Assembly (NCBI GenBank): GCA_036504995.1
Contig: DASXUG010000012.1
Coordinates: 62,001-126,000 of the forward strand
Direction of reading: 5' to 3'
DNA from: DASXUG01 sp036504995
Lineage (GTDB): Bacteria; Pseudomonadota; Gammaproteobacteria; Burkholderiales; Methylophilaceae
Length of the DNA: 64,000 nt
In this document: positions 1 to 6,902 of the stretch, one piece after another
Numbering within the stretch: the first letter of the stretch is position 1
Layout: the number at the start of each line of letters is the position of its first letter
Notes under the pieces: model-generated
Told to the model about the DNA's origin: nothing
The model's database searches: none
The model's input: the letters and a program-made list of their open reading frames with translations, nothing else
Made by a program: the position numbers and the translations under genes

Positions 1-415
1 TCCAATCCGCGGGATGTCCATTCACGTTGCAAGCTAAAATAGCACGTGTACACTCGGTCACTTTAGCTTCTGCTTTTTCAGCAGGCAGCGTTTGTGACCA
101 GTAATCAATATCGCAAATAACTGGCTTTGCCCCAGACCACGCGATGGCGTGCGCGATATGATGCCAGCTATAGCCAGATGCAATCACCTCATCACCCTCG
201 CCTATCCCCATCGCTTTTAAGGCAATCAGTGCACCTATCGTACCGCTTGATACACAGATGGCGTGCCTGCGCCCTAGATAGTTGGCAAAAGCTTTTTCAA
301 ACGCTTCAGTCAGTGGGCCATCAGTTTGCGCTGATCGGGCAAGGACAGACTGCACGGCTGAAGTTTCTACTTCAGTGTAATCTGGGCTGCTTAACGAGAT
401 CCAAGTATCTGTCAT
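1..415 (-). CDS. DegT/DnrJ/EryC1/StrS-family aminotransferase, 3' part missing
   Basis: About 138 N-terminal residues are present; the ATG is at 415 and the gene runs off the left edge. The string TDGPLTEAFEKAF, the turn VSSGTIGALIALKAMGIG and GDEVIASGYSWHH are typical of the N-terminal half of fold-type I, PLP-dependent DegT/DnrJ/EryC1/StrS enzymes. These usually aminate or dehydrate sugar-nucleotide substrates. The PLP lysine would lie outside the window, so activity cannot be judged. The start follows the TGA of the preceding small gene by one base, so it is the distal gene of the nifB-nifT operon. Its role in nitrogen fixation is unknown. The family call is firm; the substrate is not inferable. 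Confidence 0.85.
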   Translation of the reverse strand, partial: MTDTWISLSSPDYTEVETSAVQSVLARSAQTDGPLTEAFEKAFANYLGRRHAICVSSGTIGALIALKAMGIGEGDEVIASGYSWHHIAHAIAWSGAKPVICDIDYWSQTLPAEKAEAKVTECTRAILACNVNGHPADW

Positions 416-416
416 C

Positions 417-683
417 TCATACACTCTTCTGTGTCACGATAATGCCTGTCGCGTGCTCTAAATTGTGTGTGAGTTGCACACAATGTTCGCGCCCATCTAA
501 CAAATACAAGTTGTATTTTTGTGCCGATAAATAAGGTGGGACATCCATATCAGAGTCAGACATGCGCAGAAAAGTCAGCTGAGGAAAACACTCTTTCAAA
601 ATTGGCACAGGGTTGCTTGTATTTTGCTCAAACTGTAACAAAGTACTTTCAATTTCAGCGATAACCTCATTAGAAATACACAT
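417..683 (-). CDS. small uncharacterised nif-operon protein (88 aa)
   Basis: I do not recognise a family with certainty. The 88-residue product is acidic and soluble, has no signal peptide, membrane segment or cysteine-rich motif, and contains a central FPQLTFLRMSDSDMDVPPYL stretch. A good ribosome site (AGGAG, 7 bases before the ATG) supports the start. It lies between nifT and the DegT-type aminotransferase with only short spacers, so it is transcribed with the nifB operon. Comparable small genes occur near nifT in other proteobacterial nif clusters (from memory, possibly the DUF6129 family). A role in nitrogenase maturation is inferred from position only. Confidence 0.7.
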   Translation of the reverse strand: MCISNEVIAEIESTLLQFEQNTSNPVPILKECFPQLTFLRMSDSDMDVPPYLSAQKYNLYLLDGREHCVQLTHNLEHATGIIVTQKSV

Positions 684-692
684 AGCAAGCTC

Positions 693-902
693 CTATTCAT
701 CCACTTTTTTAGCTTCGATGGTGATGGGTAATTTCGTCCCCTCTGGCATCTCTGGCAAAGCCAGCACCCAGCCATTAGCAAGCTTAATATTGCCCCCCCA
801 CAGATCAGGATTGTCATGATGCACGATAGGCTCCTCTAAATCTTTCTTTGGCACATAAGCGGAGAGTTCGCTTTTTTCGTTACGACGTATCATGACTTTC
901 AT
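693..902 (-). CDS. nifT: NifT/FixU protein
   Basis: The 69-residue product matches NifT/FixU over its whole length: start MKVMIRRN, then SAYVPKKDLEEPIV, LWGG, LANGWVLALPEMPEGT and LPITIEAKK. NifT is a small soluble protein coded in many nif operons; deletions in model diazotrophs have little phenotype and its biochemical role is unsettled. An AAGGG ribosome site precedes the ATG. It follows nifS by 36 bases and shares the NifA-dependent nifB transcript. Confidence 0.95.
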   Translation of the reverse strand: MKVMIRRNEKSELSAYVPKKDLEEPIVHHDNPDLWGGNIKLANGWVLALPEMPEGTKLPITIEAKKVDE

Positions 903-938
903 GGTTTACCCTTTGAGATGTTAAAATTTACTGAAGAC

Positions 939-2108
939 TCACGCCGTTACTTCTACTTCATCTTGCTGCATTGCACTGTGTTGCTTGATTTCATTAATAA
1001 TGGCGACAAGGCTTAAAATCGTAGAATCCACTTCTGCTTCTGTGGTTTCTTTCGATAGCGAAAAGCGTATGCATGACAATGCATCTTCACGACTCAGGCC
1101 CATCGCCAACAACACGTGCGAAGGCTCTGTACCACCCGCCACACAAGCACTGCCCTGCGAAGCGATCACACCTCTTTTATCTAATTTAAAAAGCAACTCC
1201 TCAGCCAGAACCCCTGAAAAACTTAGGTTGCATGTATTGTCTACTCGTGTAGCGGTACCATTAACTTTGGCAAAACGGACCTGCTGCATAATGCCGTGCT
1301 GTAGGCGATCTCGAAGTGTCGCCACCTGTGCTTTTACAATCGCCATACTGGCTTTCGCCTCACGGCAAGCAGCCCCTAGCCCGATAATACCAAGCAGATT
1401 CTCGGTGCCACCTCGACGGTTTCTTTCCTGCTGCCCATACAGCAGCGGTTGTGGATTGATGCCTTTTTTAACGTAAAGCACGCCAACGCCCTTGGGGGCA
1501 TGCAGTTTATGACCTGAAAATGACAGCATGTCACATGCTAGCTCTTTCACATTAAGCTCTAGCTTGCCTACTGTTTGTGCCGCATCTGTGTGAAGTAGCG
1601 CACCAGCCGCATGGGCTAACGCAGCAATTTGCGCGATGGGGAAAATTACCCCTGTTTCATTGTTGGCATGCATCATCGTGACTAACGCTGTATCCGCATT
1701 AATCGCGCTCACCAGGGCTTGCATATCAAGCTCGCCCGATTCTGTTACGGGAATAGAAACAACCGTTATCCCCTGCTGGCTTAATTGAGATAGCAACTGC
1801 AGGGTAGAGGCATGCTCCACTTTACTGGTAATAATAGTGCGACGTTCAGGCAAGCTGGCCAGCGCACTTAAAATCGCCATATGATTGGATTCAGTCGCAC
1901 CACTGGTGAAGACAATCTCAGCAGGGCTAGCGCCAAGCAACGATGCCACATCGGCACGTGCTTGTATCAATGCCTGTTTGGCTTGCTGCCCGAGGGAGTG
2001 GCTACTTGACGGATTGCCGTAATACTCATACAACCAAGGCCGCATGGCCTCAGCCACTTGTGGCAATACGCGCGTAGTTGCATTGTTATCTAGATATATC
2101 ATGCTCAT
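939..2108 (-). CDS. nifS: NifS cysteine desulfurase
   Basis: A fold-type I PLP enzyme that takes sulfur from L-cysteine for Fe-S cluster assembly. The N-terminal MIYLDNNATTRVLP, the PLP-lysine region SFSGHKLHAPKG and the catalytic-cysteine loop SQGSACVAGGTEPSH are all intact. Length (about 389 aa) is normal for NifS. The ATG at 2108 overlaps the TGA of the upstream gene (ATGA), so it is preferred over an in-frame TTG two codons earlier. It is shorter and clearly different from the IscS at 26962-28209, so the island codes two desulfurases. There is no nifU beside it, which is unusual. Confidence 0.93.
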   Translation of the reverse strand: MSMIYLDNNATTRVLPQVAEAMRPWLYEYYGNPSSSHSLGQQAKQALIQARADVASLLGASPAEIVFTSGATESNHMAILSALASLPERRTIITSKVEHASTLQLLSQLSQQGITVVSIPVTESGELDMQALVSAINADTALVTMMHANNETGVIFPIAQIAALAHAAGALLHTDAAQTVGKLELNVKELACDMLSFSGHKLHAPKGVGVLYVKKGINPQPLLYGQQERNRRGGTENLLGIIGLGAACREAKASMAIVKAQVATLRDRLQHGIMQQVRFAKVNGTATRVDNTCNLSFSGVLAEELLFKLDKRGVIASQGSACVAGGTEPSHVLLAMGLSREDALSCIRFSLSKETTEAEVDSTILSLVAIINEIKQHSAMQQDEVEVTA

Positions 2109-2455
2109 CGCCAAAATTCCCGTTTAGTATCTGTCGTCAATCTGGCAAGTAGCACATTCAGACTGACATACTCTGAATGCGGCCGCCAACGCTGCATTTC
2201 ATCGTCTTTGCGATACAGTCGCCAAAAACCCTCTTCTTGAAACTCAATACGGGCAATATCAATTTCCCCGCCAGTGGGGTCTACCGTACGTGAACAGCAT
2301 GGGCTGCGGACAACATAGCCTTCAATATCAGGCAACACTTTGGGTGCCACATATTTATAACGGGTGCGCTCAGTAAGATTCTTTTCAATTCGTTTACGAT
2401 CAACCTCGTTCGGATGTGGGCATTCGGTTAGATAAATATGCTGTTCAGGTACCAT
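2105..2455 (-). CDS. nif-operon protein, possibly DUF3024-like
   Basis: A 116-residue soluble protein without signal or membrane segment. It has a CPHPNEVDR segment, a central SPCCSRTV pair of cysteines, and a C-terminal part FWRLYRKDDEMQRWRPHS ... LLARLTTDTKREFW. That last part resembles the W-x-LY ... L-x-x-L-x-x-D-x-x-x-x-FW pattern of small DUF3024 proteins. The similarity is from memory and only moderate. The gene overlaps nifS by four bases and lies downstream of nifZ, so it is translationally coupled to the nif operon. Function unknown; the three cysteines near the middle and N-terminus could bind metal, but nothing proves it. Confidence 0.7.
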   Translation of the reverse strand: MVPEQHIYLTECPHPNEVDRKRIEKNLTERTRYKYVAPKVLPDIEGYVVRSPCCSRTVDPTGGEIDIARIEFQEEGFWRLYRKDDEMQRWRPHSEYVSLNVLLARLTTDTKREFWR

Positions 2456-2479
2456 GTTTCAATGCCTTATTTAAATGCA

Positions 2480-2755
2480 TTAAACCGAAGCAATTTCTTC
2501 TTCAAACAAACCGATCACCTTGCCATCGCCAAACTCTACGAGATAGATAGGATGCCCAGACTCTTCAATCACACCAATATTGACAACCTCACCTCGGCTA
2601 TCTCTGGCTGCAAGCAATGAATCCATAGGCACATCTGGGTAGCTACCATCATTGAGAATGTCGATCACTGTCTTAACAGGCTGCCCCCATTGATAAACGG
2701 GCTCTTTGGGAGCAAGTCCTTTCACTTCTTTTTGCAATGCATTTAATTCAGCCAT
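2480..2755 (-). CDS. nifZ: NifZ family protein, second copy
   Basis: A 91-residue product with the NifZ core: an SH3-like small barrel with NDGSYPDVPMDSLLA, GEVVNIGVIEE, PIYLVEFGDGKVIG and a closing LFEEEI. NifZ assists maturation of the second P-cluster pair of MoFe protein. It begins inside the end of a neighbouring nifZ (8-base overlap) with its own AAAGGAG ribosome site. The two copies differ clearly in sequence, so this is an old duplication rather than a recent one. It may act as a shorter partner or have a separate client. Confidence 0.85.
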   Translation of the reverse strand: MAELNALQKEVKGLAPKEPVYQWGQPVKTVIDILNDGSYPDVPMDSLLAARDSRGEVVNIGVIEESGHPIYLVEFGDGKVIGLFEEEIASV

Positions 2756-3077
2756 GTGCCTGCTCCTTTATCACTTTAAGGGCCTCGTCCACTGAAGCTT
2801 CTTCATCAATCAAATCGAGTTCTTTACCGCGCATACCAACACGATAGCCAAGCTCGTAAAAATCAATGCCATAGATATAAAACTGCTGTAAAAATGTGCC
2901 GATACTGGTGACATATCCAACATCGCCTTTACTGACAATAATGTCGCCGACCTCACGCCCAGGAAAAGTACCATCATTGCGCACATACTTTTTCGCACGC
3001 ACTTTTTGCCCGTATTCAAATATTGGTGGATTGACCAATTCAACCGCTCCGTTATCACGGTTAATGGTAGTTGCCAT
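2748..3077 (-). CDS. nifZ: NifZ family protein, first copy
   Basis: A 109-residue NifZ: PPIFEYGQKVRAKKYVRNDG, then FPGREVGDIIVSKGDVGYV, TSIGTFLQQFYIYGIDF and a YRVGMRGKELDLI end. Family knowledge: NifZ is needed for full P-cluster formation in the NifDK tetramer. The start has an AAAGGAA ribosome site and overlaps the upstream LRV gene; the end overlaps the second nifZ. The length and the CLUSTAL-like order of motifs fit the canonical form better than the downstream copy, so this is probably the standard NifZ. Confidence 0.9.
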   Translation of the reverse strand: MATTINRDNGAVELVNPPIFEYGQKVRAKKYVRNDGTFPGREVGDIIVSKGDVGYVTSIGTFLQQFYIYGIDFYELGYRVGMRGKELDLIDEEASVDEALKVIKEQAHG

Positions 3078-3846
3078 GGCTATTTCCTTTCGGTTCAGTG
3101 GATTGACCTGCTAAGCGTTCACGTGCTGTGGTGGCGACCACATCATCTTCATCTTTTAATAAACTGGGGAGTTGTTCGAGGGGGATTCGCGTGGCCACCT
3201 CTAGGCGTACACGCCAATCCTGATCAAATCTAAATGGCGCAAGCAAGCCTGCTGGCAGGCGTTTTATCGCCGTTAAACGCACCTCAGCATCGCTATCATT
3301 GGCTAGCATAGTGAGCCATTGTGGATCCACGCGTATCGCCACCTCGCGCCTGACAGATGAATCTTCATCTCTCGCCAAGTTAAATAACAGATGCGTTGGA
3401 ATACGCCTTGCCACTACCACACGAACGTAATAATCAGGGTCGTGGAGCATAATGGCAACATCTTCAACTTCCAACCTAAGCGCCACCCTAACCCGCACCT
3501 CACGATCTGGATCATGGGTAAGCTTGGTCAGCATTTTAGGTGGCAAGCGTAAGGCGACACTGGCACGCACAGTTTCATCGGGATCATCAATAAGGCGATT
3601 AAGTCTAAACAAGTCTAAATACTTGGCAGCCACAGCACGCACCTCAAAATAAGGGTGGCTAATGTAATTAGACGCCAAGGCAGGATTGGTGCCAAAAAAA
3701 CGATCTATGCGCTTGGCATAACGATCATTCACGCAGGAGCGCAATGGCGCGCAGGTACCAAGTGCCAGCCGATCTTGGTGCGGACAAGCGGCACAATCTA
3801 TGGCATTACCTTGCCAATCAAGCGCAGGGATGTCATTTTCAATCAT
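3061..3846 (-). CDS. leucine-rich-repeat-variant (LRV) protein with N-terminal Fe-S cluster motif
   Basis: About 261 residues. The N-terminus carries IDCAACPHQDRLALGTCAPL followed by RSCVNDRYAKRIDRF, a four-cysteine cluster motif. The rest is about eight 24-residue helical repeats of the type HDPDxxVRVxVAxRxP, for example DPDETVRASVALRLPP and DPDREVRVRVALRLEV. This is the architecture of the LRV protein known from the Azotobacter vinelandii nif region, which binds a [4Fe-4S] cluster. The ATG at 3846 has AAGG nine bases upstream and is preferred over the in-frame ATG at 3855. It overlaps the upstream TPR-like gene by eight bases. The precise role is not known; a scaffold or carrier role in the nif pathway is inferred. 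Confidence 0.9.
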   Translation of the reverse strand: MIENDIPALDWQGNAIDCAACPHQDRLALGTCAPLRSCVNDRYAKRIDRFFGTNPALASNYISHPYFEVRAVAAKYLDLFRLNRLIDDPDETVRASVALRLPPKMLTKLTHDPDREVRVRVALRLEVEDVAIMLHDPDYYVRVVVARRIPTHLLFNLARDEDSSVRREVAIRVDPQWLTMLANDSDAEVRLTAIKRLPAGLLAPFRFDQDWRVRLEVATRIPLEQLPSLLKDEDDVVATTARERLAGQSTEPKGNSHGNYH

Positions 3847-4348
3847 CGTAATCATCCTTGCCCATGCGTGAAACAACATCTAGCAGCAGTTGCCCACCCA
3901 CCTTATTTTGGTGATCTAGTTCCAACAACTTATCTGCCGCCAACGTACCTTCAGAGATACGATTTAAACGCAACAGCAGATAAGCGTATGCTTTTAATAC
4001 GAATAGATAAAACCGCAACGCTGGGTCATCGCTTTGAAAATTGGCATGCTCGGGGGCAACCTCATCCCAACTCTTAGGAATTTTAAGTTCCTCTGCAACG
4101 GCTTCTAAACAGACTTCTGCGACGTGCAACGCTTCATTTAAGCGATTCTTATAAAAGTAATAGCGATACTCACCGACGTAAACCACCAAATTGTTTGGCG
4201 CAATCGCCTTCGCTAGCGCCAAGTGCATTTCTGCCTTAGCATCATCAGTATAGGCGAGACCAGCCATACGAAGCTGTTGCTCCGCGATTGGCGATAAAGT
4301 TTGATAGCGCGTTGCGTACCAGACGTTTTCTAGGGCTTCGCCTTCCAT
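3839..4348 (-). CDS. nif-associated TPR-like helical protein
   Basis: About 169 residues, predicted all-helical with TPR-like helix pairs: AEMHLALAKAIAPNNLVVY, then YRYYFYKNRLNEALHVAEV, and FYLFVLKAYAYLLLRLNR. No signal peptide or catalytic motif is visible. I chose the ATG at 4348, two bases after the stop of the nif iscA gene; longer in-frame starts would run far into that gene and give an artificial hydrophobic leader. It is clearly homologous to the protein at 15342-15812 (same NNRL/KNRL-then-A spacing and PQHFYLFSLKA/PALRFYLFVLKA block), so the island has two paralogues. Probably a protein-protein adaptor for nitrogenase maturation or regulation (inference). Confidence 0.75.
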   Translation of the reverse strand: MEGEALENVWYATRYQTLSPIAEQQLRMAGLAYTDDAKAEMHLALAKAIAPNNLVVYVGEYRYYFYKNRLNEALHVAEVCLEAVAEELKIPKSWDEVAPEHANFQSDDPALRFYLFVLKAYAYLLLRLNRISEGTLAADKLLELDHQNKVGGQLLLDVVSRMGKDDYDD

Positions 4349-4352
4349 GACA

Positions 4353-4751
4353 TCAATGCTTGCGCTGAATGCTGGCAAGGCTGACTGTTGCTGGACCAGC
4401 ATGCGAATGATCGCTATGATTGCCATGTTCACCACCAGAGCTGCTACAACCACAGCTACCAGCATTTTTAGTGATAAACGCTAATCCTGATTCCAAGGGA
4501 GTATCCTTAAAATCTACCGTTGCACCATCAAGCAAAATGCGTGACTCAGCGGGCAGAAATAGTTTTAAACCACCTGCCTCGATAATTTGATCCCCTTCAA
4601 AAGGAGCAGCTTCAACGCTAAACTCCGAACTTAAGCCAGAACAGCCGCCTGGGCTCACTACCAAGCGAAACCCGTGGTCTGGTGTGCCCCCATTAAAACG
4701 TATCATACGTCCAATAAATTTTTCAGCCTTGGGTGTTAATGTAATCTCCAT
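4353..4751 (-). CDS. nif-type IscA/HesB Fe-S protein with His-rich tail
   Basis: A 132-residue A-type Fe-S carrier. The core matches IscA/HesB: SPGGCSGLSSEF supplies the first cysteine, and NAGSCGCSSSGGEHG the two C-terminal cysteines. Family role: transient Fe-S or iron binding and delivery to apoproteins; the nif versions support cluster supply to nitrogenase. The tail after the CGC motif (GGEHGNHSDHSHAG) is rich in histidine and is not part of ordinary IscA, so it may store or select a metal. It lies ten bases downstream of the ferredoxin gene and has an AGGA ribosome site, so it belongs to the nifB operon. Confidence 0.9.
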   Translation of the reverse strand: MEITLTPKAEKFIGRMIRFNGGTPDHGFRLVVSPGGCSGLSSEFSVEAAPFEGDQIIEAGGLKLFLPAESRILLDGATVDFKDTPLESGLAFITKNAGSCGCSSSGGEHGNHSDHSHAGPATVSLASIQRKH

Positions 4752-4760
4752 GGTTTTTCC

Positions 4761-4982
4761 TTATGCCGCTTGGTAACGTGGATAAGCAGTATCGATGATG
4801 CAGGTGTTGTCCACTGGACAGGCGGCTACGCACTGTGCTTCATCAAAGTGACCTATGCATTCCGTACACTTTTCGGGCTTGATGAAAAATACGCCATTTT
4901 TTTCATAAATAGCCTGATTCGGACACTCTGGTTCGCACGCTGAGCAACCTGTGCACTGAGACCCTACGATTTTATAAGCCAT
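4761..4982 (-). CDS. fdxN: 2[4Fe-4S] ferredoxin, FdxN type
   Basis: A 73-residue ferredoxin with two clusters: CTGCSACEPECP gives C-x2-C-x2-C-x3-CP, and CTECIGHFDEAQCVAACP gives the second site with the eight-residue insertion between CxxC and CxxxCP that marks nif-associated ferredoxins. Such ferredoxins placed next to nifB supply electrons for NifB-cofactor synthesis or to NifH. A strong AAAGGAG ribosome site precedes the ATG. It is the gene immediately after nifB. Confidence 0.93.
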   Translation of the reverse strand: MAYKIVGSQCTGCSACEPECPNQAIYEKNGVFFIKPEKCTECIGHFDEAQCVAACPVDNTCIIDTAYPRYQAA

Positions 4983-5031
4983 GATTTTCTCCTTTAGTTT
5001 TCAATCAATACTGTTAAATTAGCTTGGTTAA

Positions 5032-6615
5032 TTAAGCCGCGGCTGAGGTAAACGCGCCTTGGCGAATCGCTGCATCACCACGTAACTGGTGCGCAATTTC
5101 ACCTTTGGCAACACGCTCACGGTAATCTGCAAACCAAGTCAAGGCGGCTTTTTCGATAAACTCATGTGCGTATTGATCTACTGGCTCAATACCTGAAGCC
5201 TTGAGTTCATCTTTAGGACAAGCACCGATCTTGGCAACAAGCACAGCATGGCAATCGTTAATCGCTGTAACGATAGAAGGTAGTTGCTCATCTTCACCAA
5301 AACCACCTTGGCAATACAAATCCACGCGACGATGACCAACGAAGGTCGCAGAGGCCGCAGTCAACTCAAAAATCTGGAATTCAGTAGCATGACCAAAATG
5401 TTCATTGACCTTGCCACCACCAGTAGTTGCTACAGCCACAAGCACTTTCATGTCTGGATCTACGTCTTTAATATCTAAAGAAGCAGCAAGCGCATCAACT
5501 TTAGCTTGATGTTGTGACTGACGCTCAGCCTCCACTTTCTCTTGATAATTGCGGCGCTTCTCGAGGTCATAAACCACTTCCATTTCCTCGATTTTGTCCA
5601 AAGTAAATTCTTCAGAGCGGTCTTCACCCAATAAACCCACCGCATCAGCGCGGCATTGACGACAGTGGCGCATTAAATTGGCTCCGCCCATACAAGCGTC
5701 TTGCACATCTTTCAACTCTTGTGCGGTTGGTCCACGTTGACCCGTTAAACCAAATACAGTGCCATGCTCAGCCTCAGAGATAAGTGGCATGATGTTGTGC
5801 AGAAAGGCACCGCGAGATTTAACTGCGCGGTTCACTTCGTATAAGTGCTCATCGTTAATGCCAGGAATCAGCACAGAGTTAATCTTGGTTAAAATGCCAC
5901 GTGCGGTGAGCATTTCTAGGCCAAGCATTTGGCGGTCGGTGAGAATTTGCGCGGCTTCACGGCCATAAATACGTTTGTGGTTATAAAAAATCCATGGGTA
6001 GATTTTTTCACCCACTTCGGCATCAATCATATTGATGGTAATTGTCACGTGGTCAACGTTGTATTGTGCAATCTCATCAACGAAGTCAGGCAAAGCCAAG
6101 CCGTTAGTGGAGAGACACAATTTAATATCGGGGGCCTGCTCTTGCAACATGCGGAAAGTATCAAAGGTTTTTTTAGGGTTTGCTAACGCATCCCCTGGAC
6201 CAGCAATACCCAACACCGTCATTTGAGGGATCTCACTCGCCACTGCCACTACTTTCTTCACGGCTTGCTCAGGGGTTAGTTTTTGTGAAACAACACCAGG
6301 ACGTGACTCATTTGAACAATCATATTTACGGTTACAGTAATTACATTGAATATTACAAGCTGGAGCCACTGCCACATGCATACGCGCATAGTGATGGTGC
6401 GCCTCTTCAGAGTAACAAGGATGATTTTTAACCTTCTCCCAAACCTCAGGAGACATATCCTCTGGACCGTCAGACGTACCACAGCTGGCTTTACCTTCAC
6501 CGCCTGTTGTACCACAACCAGAAGACGCGGGCTGACCTTCAATCTCAACTTTGATACCAGTTAAAGGTTTAAGACGACTAACGCTTGGTGATGCATTGTG
6601 CAAGGAAGTTTCCAT
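5032..6615 (-). CDS. nifB: NifB, FeMo-cofactor precursor (NifB-co) synthase
   Basis: A 527-residue radical-SAM enzyme that makes the carbide-containing [8Fe-9S-C] NifB-cofactor. The radical SAM motif C-x3-C-x2-C is in APACNIQCNYCNRKYDC near residue 90, followed by GIAGPGDALANP and the NifB helix HCRQCRADAVGLLGED. A NifX-like domain begins near residue 390 (VLVAVATTGGGKVNEHFGHA), so this is the long two-domain form. The ATG at 6615 is chosen because GGAGAG lies seven bases upstream and because the alternative ATG at 6630 is only about ten bases from the predicted transcription start. It heads the operon that runs to the left edge and has a sigma-54 promoter with a NifA site. Confidence 0.97.
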   Translation of the reverse strand: METSLHNASPSVSRLKPLTGIKVEIEGQPASSGCGTTGGEGKASCGTSDGPEDMSPEVWEKVKNHPCYSEEAHHHYARMHVAVAPACNIQCNYCNRKYDCSNESRPGVVSQKLTPEQAVKKVVAVASEIPQMTVLGIAGPGDALANPKKTFDTFRMLQEQAPDIKLCLSTNGLALPDFVDEIAQYNVDHVTITINMIDAEVGEKIYPWIFYNHKRIYGREAAQILTDRQMLGLEMLTARGILTKINSVLIPGINDEHLYEVNRAVKSRGAFLHNIMPLISEAEHGTVFGLTGQRGPTAQELKDVQDACMGGANLMRHCRQCRADAVGLLGEDRSEEFTLDKIEEMEVVYDLEKRRNYQEKVEAERQSQHQAKVDALAASLDIKDVDPDMKVLVAVATTGGGKVNEHFGHATEFQIFELTAASATFVGHRRVDLYCQGGFGEDEQLPSIVTAINDCHAVLVAKIGACPKDELKASGIEPVDQYAHEFIEKAALTWFADYRERVAKGEIAHQLRGDAAIRQGAFTSAAA

Positions 6616-6650
6616 CGTAATACTCTCCATGAAAGATTTACTAGGAACAT

Positions 6651-6666
6651 TGCAAAACGTGTGCCA
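6651..6666 (-). promoter_or_regulatory. sigma-54 -24/-12 promoter of nifB
   Basis: On the minus strand the sequence reads TGGCAC-ACGTT-TTGCA, a perfect match to the sigma-54 consensus TGGCAC-N5-TTGCW. Transcription would begin near 6640, about 25 bases before the nifB start. Confidence 0.93.
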
Positions 6667-6734
6667 TTGATGAAATTATTTATTTTTACTTATAAATCAT
6701 ATATTTATAATAAATAAATATGCTTTGTTATGCT

Positions 6735-6750
6735 TGTCACGATTGTGACA
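6735..6750 (-). promoter_or_regulatory. NifA upstream activator site for nifB
   Basis: TGTCACGATTGTGACA is a TGT-N10-ACA NifA site and a near-perfect palindrome. It lies about 70 bp upstream of the -24 element, the usual distance for looping to sigma-54 polymerase. Confidence 0.9.
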
Positions 6751-6902
6751 AAAGCAACCTTTAATTGTCATGAATTGAACAGGATACTGATAAGGCGGGG
6801 GGAATAAAATCCAGAGGGACTGAAAAAAACAGCAGATTGGCTGAAAATAGACGACTGCCAGTAAGCAGTAAGTTTTACAAAACCGAGTTAAGCAAGTGCT
6901 GA

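Noticed and set aside
127..534. 135-codon plus-strand reading frame at the left edge
   Set aside because: It is the opposite-strand shadow of the DegT-type aminotransferase and the small nif gene.
985..1476. 163-codon plus-strand reading frame within nifS
   Set aside because: Antisense shadow of nifS; no ribosome site and no family match.
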